Program-made: the position numbers and the translations under genes | Shown here: positions 25,440 through 34,724 of the stretch, one piece after another | How the letters are laid out: each line of letters starts with the position of its first letter | How positions within the stretch are numbered: position 1 is the stretch's first letter | Assembly: GCA_944389215.1 (NCBI GenBank) | Contig: CALXLN010000015.1 | Span: forward strand, 1 to 51,397 | From: an uncultured Opitutales bacterium | Lineage (GTDB): Bacteria; Verrucomicrobiota; Verrucomicrobiia; Opitutales; Intestinicryptomonadaceae | Direction of reading: 5' to 3' | DNA: 51,397 nt | Notes under the pieces: model-generated | What the model saw: the letters and a program-made list of their open reading frames with translations, nothing else | What the model was told of the DNA's origin: nothing | The model's database searches: none

Positions 25440-26924
25440 ATGAAATCCAAATTAGCTTTGTTTGCCTCGATTTTCTTGACAGTATTGCCGATATTCGCGC
25501 AAGACGAATACCAAACAGTAAATTGGACGGGCAACACCAGAGAAGGCAGCAGCGGCTGGGCATTAAGCTCAGTTGCAGACAACTGGAGCGGCGGAACATT
25601 TCCAAGCGCAAGTACCAATGTCGTATTTGACAACGACTACCTATCCGGGGACAAGGTTGTATCAATACATACAACAAGCGGGTTTACTTGTAACGATTAC
25701 ACAGTTACAAGCAACTATACCGGGCACCAGATAAGAGTCGACGGCACAATGACCATTAACGGCAACTTCACCTCCCTTGTGAAGGCCACAACATCCCTTT
25801 TGTCTAACGGCTCCAATAATTCTGCTGCGGTATTGAACATCGGCAAGAATGTAATTGTTGGAGTTCAAGGGGACACAACCGGAAGCCAGTACGAGCTAAA
25901 AATAGGCGAATCCACTTCAAACCAGTGGGGCGGATGGGGCGGCCCCAAAAACGTTACAATCGGCGGCGACGTAATATTGTACGAATTGGGGCGCTTAAAC
26001 TTTAACGTAAATCTAAAAGGCAGAACCGCAGACTATTCAAATCCCGACATTGATATAAAAGGAGTAATGAGGTTTGAAGGCGACGGAAATAATAATCCGC
26101 AAATAAGAGTAATAAATGCGTCTACCAAATACGCAGACTCCAATAAAAATACGTTTTCCTCCGAGCCGGTTGAAGTAGTCTTGGCTTGCAACGGCATAAG
26201 CGGCAACGGCGTAATTTCAAACAATTCAAACGGCTCCATAGACAACGGGCCCAGCAAAGCTATTATCCTCTTGAGAAACGACTCCATCCAGTATTTTGCA
26301 GGATGGATTCAGGACGGGCAGAACTGCACCACAAAAATTGTAATGAACGGCACGGGAACGCAATATTTTACTTCGGGAAATAAAGACCCGGAAAAGCCGA
26401 CCCAGGGAATATGCTTCACCGGCGGGCTCGAAATGATAAACGGCACGCTGTCGATGCGCTACGACCACCCAATAAACCATGGCGATCTTGAAATGAGAGG
26501 CGGCACTTTGCAGAATGACTCTGTTTCGTCCGCATGGAATGTGAATTTCACAAACTTGATATACGACGGCGGCACGATTACGTCGCGCTGGGACGGTTCA
26601 AATATAGACGTCATAACGCTTACGGGCGCCTTGCAAAAGGGCGAAAATTTTGCCGACGGAGACAAGTTCCTGATTAAAATTTCTAGTACCGACGTATCGA
26701 ACTTGACAGATGAACGGATAATCGCATGGGATAATATCGCCAATAAAACCGATTTCACTGAAGACGACTTTGAAGCCACGTATTTTGAAGGGTATGAAGC
26801 CTTGTTTGACATAAAAGACGACGGCCTTTATCTTTCATATATCGCCGTACCGGAACCCGCCGCGTTTGCCGCTATATTCGGGTTGCTTTCGCTTGCGTTC
26901 TGCATTTGCCGCAGGCGAAAATAA
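25440..26924 (+). CDS. PEP-CTERM sorting-domain surface protein (paralogue 3)
   Basis: A 494-residue secreted protein starting at ATG 25440 (an upstream TTG at 25431 is not needed). The signal peptide is MKSKLALFASIFLTVLPIFA, cleaved near AQDEYQ. The body repeats beta-strand motifs (WGGPKNVTIGGDVILYELG, NPDIDIKG, GISGNGVISNNSNGS). The C-terminal sorting signal is VPEPAAFAAIFGLLSLAFCICRRRK. Residues 50 onward are homologous to paralogue 1 at 16569-18098, with an 89-nt tract identical to paralogue 2. Expected processing by the exosortase encoded at 18237-19109; envelope function is otherwise unknown. Terminator follows directly. Confidence 0.88.
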   Translation: MKSKLALFASIFLTVLPIFAQDEYQTVNWTGNTREGSSGWALSSVADNWSGGTFPSASTNVVFDNDYLSGDKVVSIHTTSGFTCNDYTVTSNYTGHQIRVDGTMTINGNFTSLVKATTSLLSNGSNNSAAVLNIGKNVIVGVQGDTTGSQYELKIGESTSNQWGGWGGPKNVTIGGDVILYELGRLNFNVNLKGRTADYSNPDIDIKGVMRFEGDGNNNPQIRVINASTKYADSNKNTFSSEPVEVVLACNGISGNGVISNNSNGSIDNGPSKAIILLRNDSIQYFAGWIQDGQNCTTKIVMNGTGTQYFTSGNKDPEKPTQGICFTGGLEMINGTLSMRYDHPINHGDLEMRGGTLQNDSVSSAWNVNFTNLIYDGGTITSRWDGSNIDVITLTGALQKGENFADGDKFLIKISSTDVSNLTDERIIAWDNIANKTDFTEDDFEATYFEGYEALFDIKDDGLYLSYIAVPEPAAFAAIFGLLSLAFCICRRRK

Positions 26925-26940
26925 CTCCGCCGATTTATAG

Positions 26941-26977
26941 AAAAAACTCCCGCGCGAAAAAATGCGGGAGTTTTTTT
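26941..26977 (+). terminator. Intrinsic terminator after paralogue 3
   Basis: aaaaactcccgc-type stem (26941-26953) with gcgggag plus T run (26964-26977), ten-base loop. Confidence 0.9.
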
Positions 26978-27445
26978 GCGCTTTAAAACGCGTCCCAGTG
27001 CGGCGGGGCAAATGTAAAAAACAACAATCCCTGCCCCTGCGCTCCCCGCCCATAAAATCCCATGCTCCTGTGCTCAAAGATTCATTGTATGCGCTGCAAA
27101 TAAAAACTATCCCACCACCAAAAAAGGCGATGCAAAAAATACATTTACTGCCCGCATTTTCCATGCGCAAATATTGCAAAAAACGCCCATATTTTTAAAA
27201 GCCGCCCCAAAATCCAATTAATTTCATTGTTAAAAAACATCCTCCGGCTTAATAATTTGAAAGCGCCATCTGGTAATTGTAGCCAATTTGCGCAAAAAGC
27301 AAATCTGTGAAAATCCCACATTACCCGAAAATACGACAGTTTTGCACCGACGGTTGCGGCACAAAATTTTTAAAGCAATCCTGCCGGACTTTCCACCGAA
27401 ACGATTCTTCTCCGCAAAAACGAAAAAGCGGATAAAATCCGAATT
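26978..27445. other. Intergenic region between convergent genes
   Basis: A 468-bp stretch between convergent transcripts. Only short shadow ORFs are present; I see no RNA gene, repeat or clear terminator for the pdxA strand (a weak tccgc/gcgga hairpin lies at 27416-27437). Confidence 0.6.
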
Positions 27446-28375
27446 CTATTCCGAGCTGGAATCTCCCAGCTTGAAAGCCAAATTAACCGCGCATTCAAAA
27501 CTATTTGCCGACGCAATTCCCCTGCCCGCAATGCCGAACCCAGTGCCGTGGTCGGGACTTGTCCGCACAAAAGGCAAATTCATTGAAATATTTACCGCGT
27601 TATCAAAATCTATTGCTTTTAAAGGAGCCAATCCTTGGTCGTGGTACATTGAGACTATCGAATCAAATTCGCCTTTAATAGCCCTTTCAAAAACCGTGTC
27701 AGGAGGAAGCGCCGGAGACAAGTTGCGATATTTTTCATCCGCCCGCAAGGCATCCAAAACGGGGTTGATTGAGTCAATCTCTTCTAAACCCAAAATACCG
27801 TTTTCACCTGCGTGAGGATTCAGGGCGCAAACGGCAATGCGCGGATATTGGATTCCCTTTGCACGGGAAGCGATAATCCTTGCCGATTCAACCGCGCGCG
27901 CAATTTTTTCCGCGGTTATAGAGTCGGGAACAACGCGCAAAGGCTCATGCCAAGTAACAAGGCTCAATAAAAAATGTTCTCCAGCAAATGCCATAACAGG
28001 ATTCCCGCCCCATCTGTCGGCAAAGAACTCCGTTTGCCCGGCAAAATTAAACCCAACTTTTTTCATTTCGGCCTTTGATACCGGAGCGGTTGTTACGGCA
28101 AAATACCTGCCCTCTACGCATCCGGCAGCGGCTGCTTCAAGAGCTTCAAACGCCACAACAGCGCCGCTTGAATCAGGAAATCCGGCGCGCGCCTTATAAC
28201 CGCTGTCGCCCACTTTGCGCTTGCCTATCGAATCCGGCAGCGTATCCAAAAAACTCGCGTGTGCGATAACTTCCGCGCGGGAAATAATACCCGGATTTTT
28301 CTCCGCCCATGTCCGAATTATTTCCGCCCCGACTCCAGCCGGATCTCCGATAGTAATTGCGAGCTTTTTTCCCAT
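27446..28375 (-). CDS. pdxA: 4-hydroxythreonine-4-phosphate dehydrogenase
   Basis: A 309-residue NAD-dependent, metal-binding dehydrogenase of pyridoxal phosphate synthesis. Characteristic segments are GKKLAITIGDPAGVGAEII at the start, AGQTEFFADR, VALNPHAGENG-like CALNPHAGENGILG, YHDQGLAPLKAIDFDNAVNI, and the C-terminal FVRTSPDHGTGFGIAG. The two metal-site His residues (in the NPHAGENG and YHDQGL motifs) and the active-site Asp are visible. The gene follows lpxA by 32 bp, ends the lpxA transcript and has no strong terminator. Related metabolites of PLP are needed by the hemL and aminotransferase products in the window. Confidence 0.95.
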   Translation of the reverse strand: MGKKLAITIGDPAGVGAEIIRTWAEKNPGIISRAEVIAHASFLDTLPDSIGKRKVGDSGYKARAGFPDSSGAVVAFEALEAAAAGCVEGRYFAVTTAPVSKAEMKKVGFNFAGQTEFFADRWGGNPVMAFAGEHFLLSLVTWHEPLRVVPDSITAEKIARAVESARIIASRAKGIQYPRIAVCALNPHAGENGILGLEEIDSINPVLDALRADEKYRNLSPALPPDTVFERAIKGEFDSIVSMYHDQGLAPLKAIDFDNAVNISMNLPFVRTSPDHGTGFGIAGRGIASANSFECAVNLAFKLGDSSSE

Positions 28376-28407
28376 ATTCCGCCGAAATTTGCAAAATCCG
28401 AAATTTT

Positions 28408-29193
28408 CTAAACAATGGATTTTGGATGCAGGTAGTGCCGGTTTTCAGCCTTGAAAAACTCAAGAAATTTCAGGCCCTCTAACGTAGTTGCCATTCCCTT
28501 CCCCAAGGCGTCGAGTGCGTTTTTACGCACTGAAAGCGTAGCAAACACATAAGAGTAAAGCTTTTTCAACTCCGCAATTGACTCCCTTGAAACGCCTCTG
28601 CGCGCCAATCCTATTATGTTCAGCCCCGTCATGTCGTTTCTTCCATAAGCGTTCACAAAAGGAGGTATGTCTAGGGAAAACGCCGAATTTCCGCTAACTA
28701 TAACACCTTCGCCAACCCGTATTTTTTGGTGCAACATAACGCCGCCGCTGATAAAACAATTTGAATCAGTTTTTACCCAACCGGCCAGAGCAGAAAAGTT
28801 CGCCAATATGCAGTTGTCTCCCAATTCACAATCGTGCCCAATGTGCGAAGTCGCCATTACCAGGCAATTCTTGCCTATTTTTGTGGCGGACCCCGGGACT
28901 GTAGCCCTATGAATCGTAGCCCCTTCGCGCACGGTTGTGCCGGAGCCTATCTCGACATAACTTTCAATGGAAGAATCAAAATGCAAGTCTTGAGGCTCGC
29001 CGGCAATTACAGCAAAACTTCCGATTTTGCAGTTTGCGCCTATTTTCGAGCCGCGCCGTATGCACGCATGCGCCTCTATTGCCGTATTGTCCGCAATTTC
29101 GACGCCGTCGCCAATAACCGCATAAGGCCCTATTGAAACATTTTCCCCTATTTTGACGAAATCGCCAATTATCGCGGTAGGATGGATGCTCAT
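28408..29193 (-). CDS. lpxA: UDP-N-acetylglucosamine O-acyltransferase
   Basis: A 261-residue left-handed beta-helix protein, hexapeptide repeats from about 1 to 190, catalysing the first step of lipid A synthesis. Catalytic His120 is in SHIGHDCELGDN (equivalent to His125 of E. coli by local alignment). The C-terminal alpha-helical domain begins about 190 with NIIGLARRGVSRESIAEL. It sits one base downstream of the preceding membrane-protein gene, so it is co-transcribed with it. LpxD is at 44627. lpxC and lpxB are not in the window. Confidence 0.95.
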   Translation of the reverse strand: MSIHPTAIIGDFVKIGENVSIGPYAVIGDGVEIADNTAIEAHACIRRGSKIGANCKIGSFAVIAGEPQDLHFDSSIESYVEIGSGTTVREGATIHRATVPGSATKIGKNCLVMATSHIGHDCELGDNCILANFSALAGWVKTDSNCFISGGVMLHQKIRVGEGVIVSGNSAFSLDIPPFVNAYGRNDMTGLNIIGLARRGVSRESIAELKKLYSYVFATLSVRKNALDALGKGMATTLEGLKFLEFFKAENRHYLHPKSIV

Positions 29194-29194
29194 A

Positions 29195-30847
29195 TTATCC
29201 GTTTTCCTTGGCTTCCTCTATAAGAAGCTTGCGCTTATAGGAACGCAAATGGACAACCTTCACAATCGCAGTAAAGATTATGCCGAAAAGCGTCGAAGAA
29301 TACCCCGCCATAAGGCTGGCGTTAAATATGCCAAGCGACAAAAGAATCAGTGAAAACACCGTGCCCGTCAAGCCGATGTAAAGCCCCAAGTCGAAAAGGT
29401 TGTCCTCGTTTTCAAGAAGCCTCAGTTTGAGTTTGGCGGGCACCTTTGTGCGCTTTATGGCGGCCAGCCTGATAACGCAGATGACATACACCAAAAACTG
29501 TATAATCAGGAATATGCCTATTGCCGCCAACGTTGCGGAATCTGTTTGGAAGTTCATGGTATCCTTTTCAATATTGTTAACTATTTTTTCAAATGCGAAT
29601 CTCAATTCGGGAGTCTGACCATTTTCTATCTTTACATTCAGTGTGTCGGGCTCCAAAAAAGACAGGAAAACAGCCGCCACCACTACGGCCTCGATAAATC
29701 CCCTTAAAAGCGCCAGAGGAGAATGCCATGACGGAGTGTCGCGGCGGGAGGAAAAAATCCTTAAAAACCCGCGTATGAAAAAATATCCGCCCAATACGCT
29801 GAGAACTACTTTTAAGATTAACGCCCAAACCGGATTTGAAGCCGCAAACGGCCCCAATTTTATGCGCAAAGGATCGCAAATTTCAGACAAACGCTTTACC
29901 AGCCAAGAATCCTTGTATATTGGCTTGCCCTGGTCCAAAAGGAACTTTAAAGAACCTTCGCCGTTTAAAAAGGCGAATTTTAAATCCGCCCATCTGTCGA
30001 TATCGGCATTCAGCAGATAATTGCGGCAAGCGTCGGTGTCGCCGCAAACCATGAGGGACGCCAGCAGAATTTTCTTGCTTTCCACGTCCGGAGCTGCGTT
30101 GTAAACTTTTGCAAAGTCGTATATCTGAACAAGCGAATTATAATGAGGAATAAGGGAGCGAATTTGCGTCCAATCCATGTCTTTTTCAAAAACCAGCAAT
30201 GCCAAACAGTATCTTTCAAACTCGTCTTTCTTGGCGCTGTCTCCCTTCATTTTCTCCAAAGTTATGGAAAGGTCTTTTTGAAAACTGGGATTGAAATCCC
30301 CCGTTTGCGCCAAAAGCGCCGAAGTAAGCAGCGCAGCCTCCAGCGGAGCCCCCGCGGAAGTAAAAACCGGCGGAAGCAAAGTGGAATTAAGAGAACGCAA
30401 CTCTACAAATTTGCGCACCAGCCCCGTCTGTGTCTGGTTCAAAAATTCCAATAATTTTTTACGGTTGTCTGAAAGCGCCAGAATATTGTAAAAAGGTTCA
30501 CTTGCAGCAGGGCGCGAGGATATTGTGGAATAAAAAGCCTCAAAAAAAGGCTCGTCTCCGCCGGCCGGAATCCAATTAGGATGCTTTTCAAAAAGAGCCC
30601 TGGCCTGATTCCCGACATCGGATTTAAGTCCCGCGCAATCGGATATCAATATTGCGGTGGTAAGCTTTGCGTTGTCCAAATAAATGCGGGCGACATCTTC
30701 CGGAGTAGCCGTCCCGTTTCCCGCAGCAACGACCGCGACTTTGTCCACACTTATAAAGTACACGGGAATTGCGGCAGAAACAAGCAGTATGCACGCACCG
30801 ACCGCCATGCGGATTGTCGACTTTATAAAATTCAAAAAAAATCGCAT
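29195..30847 (-). CDS. Large membrane protein with an ExbB/MotA-like C-terminal segment
   Basis: A 550-residue protein. The start is placed at 30847 (MRFFLNFIKST) because AGAGGGGG lies 6 nt upstream; 15 extra codons upstream to 30892 lack such a site. One membrane anchor is at about 8-35, followed by an Ala/Asp-rich region to about 345. Then come several hydrophobic segments, the last (YIGLTGTVFSLILLSLGIF, then STLFGIIFTAIVKVV) resembling the conserved core of MotA/TolQ/ExbB proton channels. That resemblance is weak. It leads the lpxA-pdxA transcript. Function unknown; a role at the cell envelope is an inference from its operon. Confidence 0.75.
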   Translation of the reverse strand: MRFFLNFIKSTIRMAVGACILLVSAAIPVYFISVDKVAVVAAGNGTATPEDVARIYLDNAKLTTAILISDCAGLKSDVGNQARALFEKHPNWIPAGGDEPFFEAFYSTISSRPAASEPFYNILALSDNRKKLLEFLNQTQTGLVRKFVELRSLNSTLLPPVFTSAGAPLEAALLTSALLAQTGDFNPSFQKDLSITLEKMKGDSAKKDEFERYCLALLVFEKDMDWTQIRSLIPHYNSLVQIYDFAKVYNAAPDVESKKILLASLMVCGDTDACRNYLLNADIDRWADLKFAFLNGEGSLKFLLDQGKPIYKDSWLVKRLSEICDPLRIKLGPFAASNPVWALILKVVLSVLGGYFFIRGFLRIFSSRRDTPSWHSPLALLRGFIEAVVVAAVFLSFLEPDTLNVKIENGQTPELRFAFEKIVNNIEKDTMNFQTDSATLAAIGIFLIIQFLVYVICVIRLAAIKRTKVPAKLKLRLLENEDNLFDLGLYIGLTGTVFSLILLSLGIFNASLMAGYSSTLFGIIFTAIVKVVHLRSYKRKLLIEEAKENG

Positions 30848-31019
30848 AATGAGCCCCCTCTTTGCCGAAAATATTTCGGCGGACATTCCCATCTTCCATA
30901 TAAAACCTTAACCTCCCCTTAGAGGTAGTCAAGAAAATCAATCGCTTCCAAAAACATAAAATAGCCCATGTTTATTTGCAATTGAAAGGCAGGCAATATA
31001 TGGATATAGCAATTAGAAA

Positions 31020-32396
31020 CTATTCTTTAGCAATAGTGGAGCTTTGAAGCCCCCTTGCAATTTCCGGAATTATCAAGCCTTTCTGGGCGTATATTTCCCT
31101 TGCTTGGGTCCTTATTATCGGGCGGTACAATTCAAACGCCACCGCCGCCAAAACGCAGACCACCCCGCAAACGGCCGTTACCGCAGACAGCCCTATCCAG
31201 TGAGACACATATCCCTGCGCAATGCTTCCCAAAGGCGGAAATCCGAAGAACGACATAGTAAAAACGCTCATAACCCTGCCGCGCTTTTCCTCGTCCACGA
31301 GGCTTTGAAGCATAGTGTTGCATCCCGCGGCAACCGCTATCATTCCGAATCCCACGGGAACTGCCAAGACATAGGCCAATTTTAAGCTGTCAACCATGGA
31401 CATCAAAATCAAACCTATCCCCGCGAGCATGCAAGAGAGAACTATGACCCTGCCCATTCCAAGGACACTTTTGCGCGCGGCAAGATACAGGGCCGCCCCC
31501 AAAGCGCCGCAACCCACGCAGCTCATCATATTTCCCAAAGCTTCGCTTCCGCCCCCGAGCGTGCCTTTTGTAAACGCCGGCAATAATAGAGAAAACGGCA
31601 TTGCAAAAAAGCTGAATACCATAAGCAGCATGATAAGAGCCCGAATCGGTTTAAAAGAATATATGTAGGAATATCCCTCGACAATATCGCGAATCGCTCC
31701 GGAGTGTTTTTGGATGTTTTCCGGTTTTAACCTTATCATTGCAAGCGACAATAAAATAGCCCCGTAAGACGCCGCGTTTACCAAAAAACATACTCCCTCC
31801 CCGAATGAAGAAATCATGATTCCCCCTATCGCGGGCCCTATGAAACGCGAACCGTTCATAGCTGTCGAGTTCAAAGCAATGGCGTTGCTCAAATCTTTGG
31901 GCGGAACCAATTTTGCGTAAAACGACTGCCGCGCCGGAGCGTCGAAACTTATCACGGTCCCCACAAAAAAGCACAAAGCAAATATTATGGGCATGTTTAT
32001 CAAACCTTCAATCGTTAAAAAGCCCAATACCGCGCTCTGCAGCATCATTAGAGTCTGCGTTACCATAAGTATTGTCCTGCGGTTGAAACGGTCGCAAACA
32101 ACCCCGGCAAACGGCGTGAACAATAGAGACGGAATCTGCGAGAGGAAAACAGCAACCGACAGCAAAAAAACTGAATTTGTGAGGTTGAACACAAGCCAGC
32201 CCATCGCAACCTGCTGAATCCACGCCCCCACGAGCGTAACCGACATGCCGCAAAAATATATGGCGAAATTCCTGTTTTTTAGCGAAGAAAATATATTTAC
32301 CAGCGCGAGCGGATTCTTCGGAATAAGAACGCCCAGTGATTTCAGAGGAAAACGCCTTCTAGCTTCTTTTATGTCTACATTGATGATACGTTTCAT
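31020..32396 (-). CDS. MFS transporter, exporter-type (MFS_3/EntS-like)
   Basis: A 458-residue protein with about 12 membrane segments after a 40-residue cytoplasmic start. The loop GVVCDRFNRRTILMVTQTL is the conserved MFS motif A (G-x-x-x-D-R-x-x-R). The pattern NFAIYFCGMSVTLVGAWIQ is typical of the DHA3/enterobactin-exporter group (EntS, macrolide efflux). Substrate unknown. It has a long gap to its neighbours and lies downstream of the terminator of the lipoprotein gene. Confidence 0.88.
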   Translation of the reverse strand: MKRIINVDIKEARRRFPLKSLGVLIPKNPLALVNIFSSLKNRNFAIYFCGMSVTLVGAWIQQVAMGWLVFNLTNSVFLLSVAVFLSQIPSLLFTPFAGVVCDRFNRRTILMVTQTLMMLQSAVLGFLTIEGLINMPIIFALCFFVGTVISFDAPARQSFYAKLVPPKDLSNAIALNSTAMNGSRFIGPAIGGIMISSFGEGVCFLVNAASYGAILLSLAMIRLKPENIQKHSGAIRDIVEGYSYIYSFKPIRALIMLLMVFSFFAMPFSLLLPAFTKGTLGGGSEALGNMMSCVGCGALGAALYLAARKSVLGMGRVIVLSCMLAGIGLILMSMVDSLKLAYVLAVPVGFGMIAVAAGCNTMLQSLVDEEKRGRVMSVFTMSFFGFPPLGSIAQGYVSHWIGLSAVTAVCGVVCVLAAVAFELYRPIIRTQAREIYAQKGLIIPEIARGLQSSTIAKE

Positions 32397-32410
32397 TGTA
32401 TAGCGCCATT

Positions 32411-32440
32411 AAAAAAAATCCTCCCGTTGCGCGGGAGGAT
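32411..32440 (-). terminator. Intrinsic terminator of the lipoprotein gene
   Basis: Perfect 9-bp stem atcctcccg/cgggaggat (32418-32426 with 32432-32440), loop ttgcg. Minus-strand T run encoded by eight A (32411-32418). Confidence 0.9.
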
Positions 32441-32466
32441 CCAAAGTCGCCAAATTAGCTAAACTA

Positions 32467-32946
32467 TTAAAAGAGATCCTTCTTTACAACGGCGTTGTAG
32501 CGCGCGCCGACTGAAATGCAGTTGGCGTATGCTTTAGTGATACCTTCGGTTATGGAGTCTATTTCGGATGCGAAAGCCGGCCATTCCTTCTTTAAGGCAA
32601 CCACGGCGCTCGCGGAATTGAAATCGGATATGTACGAAGATATGTCGGAAGACGCCTTCTTCATATTCTGCCCGTACATTTTCTTTTCCAGCACAACCAA
32701 TTTGTCCCACGCGCGGATATAATCCTTGTACGCGTTTGTAAAATCCACGGGGCAACCAGCCAACCTGACTGACTGCATTTTTGTTACCACCTCCGATGCG
32801 GATTTTGAGGACGATGTTATCTTGCTGTCTATTGAGTATACCGCTTGAATGGAGAGCTGTTCGGGTGATTCTTGATGCGACGACGAGTTGCAGCCGACTA
32901 ACGCCAATATTGATGCCAATGACAATATCGATAATATTTTCTTCAT
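32467..32946 (-). CDS. Small lipoprotein of unknown function
   Basis: A 159-residue protein with a lipoprotein signal: KKILSILSLASILALVGC, lipidated Cys19. The mature part is predicted helical, polar and Ser/Lys-rich (QAVYSIDSKITSSSKSASEV), with no recognisable domain. The strong terminator follows 26 bp beyond the stop. Envelope location is near certain; function cannot be assigned. Confidence 0.85.
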   Translation of the reverse strand: MKKILSILSLASILALVGCNSSSHQESPEQLSIQAVYSIDSKITSSSKSASEVVTKMQSVRLAGCPVDFTNAYKDYIRAWDKLVVLEKKMYGQNMKKASSDISSYISDFNSASAVVALKKEWPAFASEIDSITEGITKAYANCISVGARYNAVVKKDLF

Positions 32947-33117
32947 AGTTTTTCCTTATTGTAAAAATCCTGAAATCGTTAATTCATCCAATGTATGGGT
33001 GGAAATTCGTACTTTTGCAAGTGCAAGTCAATATTTTTCTCGGCAATAACGCATTAAATTCAAGTCAATTTTTGTGTTGTAGATAAATAAAAAATCGTTC
33101 TAATGTCGTTTAATATT

Positions 33118-33717
33118 ATGGCACTTGAAAGAATTACAGATGTGTCCGGCAAGGGAGTATTCCTACCCGGAAACGATATCGATACGGACAGAATCATTCC
33201 CGCCCGTTTTATGGTTTGCGTTACCTTTGAAGGCCTCGGCAAATATGCGTTTTACGACGAACGCAAAAATGCCGACGGTTCCGACAAAATCCATCCGCTG
33301 ACCGACCCGCGCAAACAAAACGCAAAAATTCTGCTTTCCGGCGCTAACTTCGGATGCGGTTCCTCGCGCGAGCACGCGCCACAATCGCTTTGGCACTACG
33401 GGTTTCGCGCGATAGTTGCCGAAAGCTTCGCAGAAATATTCTTCGGAAATTCCACAACGCTTGGAATTCCCTGCGTTTGCGCCAAAGGCTCGGACATCGC
33501 ACAAATCGCTAAAATAATAGAAGAAAAACCCGAAGAACCCGTAGATGTAAATTTGGAAAACATGACGGTATCCTGCGGCAACTTTACCTGCACGTGTTCA
33601 ATGCCCGAAAACGCGCGCGCCGCGCTTGTTTCGGGGACTTGGGATCCGATAGCAGAACTTCTCGACGCGGAAAAACAAACCGCCGAAACCGCTCAAAAAC
33701 TTCCATACTTTAAATAA
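33118..33717 (+). CDS. leuD: 3-isopropylmalate dehydratase small subunit
   Basis: About 199 residues (an in-frame ATG at 33103 adds five codons; no clear ribosome-binding site decides between them). The signature FGCGSSREHAPQSLWHYGFRAIVAESFAEIFFGNS is the LeuD swivel domain. The N-terminus GVFLPGNDIDTDRIIPARF matches too. It acts with LeuC (iron-sulfur large subunit) to isomerise 2- to 3-isopropylmalate in leucine synthesis. leuC is not in the window. exbB follows only 3 bp after the stop. Confidence 0.94.
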   Translation: MALERITDVSGKGVFLPGNDIDTDRIIPARFMVCVTFEGLGKYAFYDERKNADGSDKIHPLTDPRKQNAKILLSGANFGCGSSREHAPQSLWHYGFRAIVAESFAEIFFGNSTTLGIPCVCAKGSDIAQIAKIIEEKPEEPVDVNLENMTVSCGNFTCTCSMPENARAALVSGTWDPIAELLDAEKQTAETAQKLPYFK

Positions 33718-33720
33718 CCG

Positions 33721-34287
33721 ATGAATTTCATTTTGGAAGGCGCGGGAGTTTTTATATACCCGCTGGGATTGTGTTCATTTGTCGCTCTTTTTATAATAAT
33801 AGAGCGTCTCATAAGCCTTAGGGATTCCAAAGTTGTCCCGCGGGAAATCGCCGACACGCTCATCTCCGGAAAGATTCCCGAATCTTCCAACGACCTGTCA
33901 AGCAGCATAGGAAGGATATTGTATTTCTACAAGAATTCATCTCCCGACGCCGAAGCGTTGAAAGCGTTTGCCCAGCTTGAAATGACGCGCCTTGAAAGAG
34001 GAATGTTTATGCTGGACATAATTATATCGGCAGCTCCGCTGCTCGGGCTTCTTGGAACCGTCGCCGGACTCGTTACTGTTTTTGCCACAGACGACTCTAT
34101 TCCAAGCCCCGAAACGATATCAAAAGGGGTTGGATTGGCGCTTTCGACGACAATCATAGGGCTTTCAATCGCAATTCCAACAATCGTAGGCAACTCATAT
34201 TTGAACCGCAAGCTCGACAAGCTTTGCGCCCGCATAAATATATGCGTTGAGCGCCTTATAGACGCGCGCCGGCAAGACGCGCGCTAA
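33721..34287 (+). CDS. exbB: ExbB/TolQ-family proton channel protein
   Basis: A 188-residue inner-membrane protein with the three-segment layout of MotA/TolQ/ExbB: an N-terminal segment (about 10-28), then two segments with the conserved SAAPLLGLLGTVAGLVTVF and LSTTIIGLSIAIPTIVGNSY. With ExbD it converts proton-motive force into work for TonB- or Tol-type transport. It is placed between leuD and exbD, with 3- and 6-bp gaps; there is no tonB in the window. Confidence 0.9.
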   Translation: MNFILEGAGVFIYPLGLCSFVALFIIIERLISLRDSKVVPREIADTLISGKIPESSNDLSSSIGRILYFYKNSSPDAEALKAFAQLEMTRLERGMFMLDIIISAAPLLGLLGTVAGLVTVFATDDSIPSPETISKGVGLALSTTIIGLSIAIPTIVGNSYLNRKLDKLCARINICVERLIDARRQDAR

Positions 34288-34293
34288 AAAGAT

Positions 34294-34692
34294 ATGGATA
34301 TATCGCGCAACAAGCACAGACGCAAAGGAGAAGTCAACATAGTCCCCCTTGTCGACGTGTTTACCGCGCTCATATTCTTTTTCCTTTTGACGATGCAATT
34401 TAAAGACATCTACGCGGTCGACATCACTCCGCCGACAATGCAAAGCTCCGAATCAGCCGCCGAGCGCAAACCCAACACTCTGGCAATAACAAAAGACGGC
34501 AAGCTTTTCTTTAATACGGAGGAAATAGGCGAAGATGCTTTATCGCAAAAATTGAGCGATATTGCAAAATCGGAGGATTCTTCCCTTGTGCTTTTGGCGG
34601 ACGAACAGACGCCGCTTCACTTTGTAACTTCTGCTATCGACAAGGTTAAGCTTGCTAAAATAAAAAAGCTGTCGCTTCAGACAAACAAATAG
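34294..34692 (+). CDS. exbD: ExbD/TolR-family protein
   Basis: A 132-residue protein: one N-terminal membrane segment carrying the conserved Asp (NIVPLVDVFTALIFFFLL), then a periplasmic domain (about 55-132) ending in VTSAIDKVKLAKIKKLSLQT. It follows exbB by 6 bp and acts with it. The gene is followed by a short repeat region. Confidence 0.9.
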   Translation: MDISRNKHRRKGEVNIVPLVDVFTALIFFFLLTMQFKDIYAVDITPPTMQSSESAAERKPNTLAITKDGKLFFNTEEIGEDALSQKLSDIAKSEDSSLVLLADEQTPLHFVTSAIDKVKLAKIKKLSLQTNK

Positions 34693-34724
34693 AAGAAAAA
34701 AAGGCTTGCGCTACTTGCGCTTAT

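Noticed and set aside
26835..27179. 114-codon minus-strand ORF over the end of paralogue 3
   Set aside because: Overlaps a supported gene and its terminator; no protein-like pattern.
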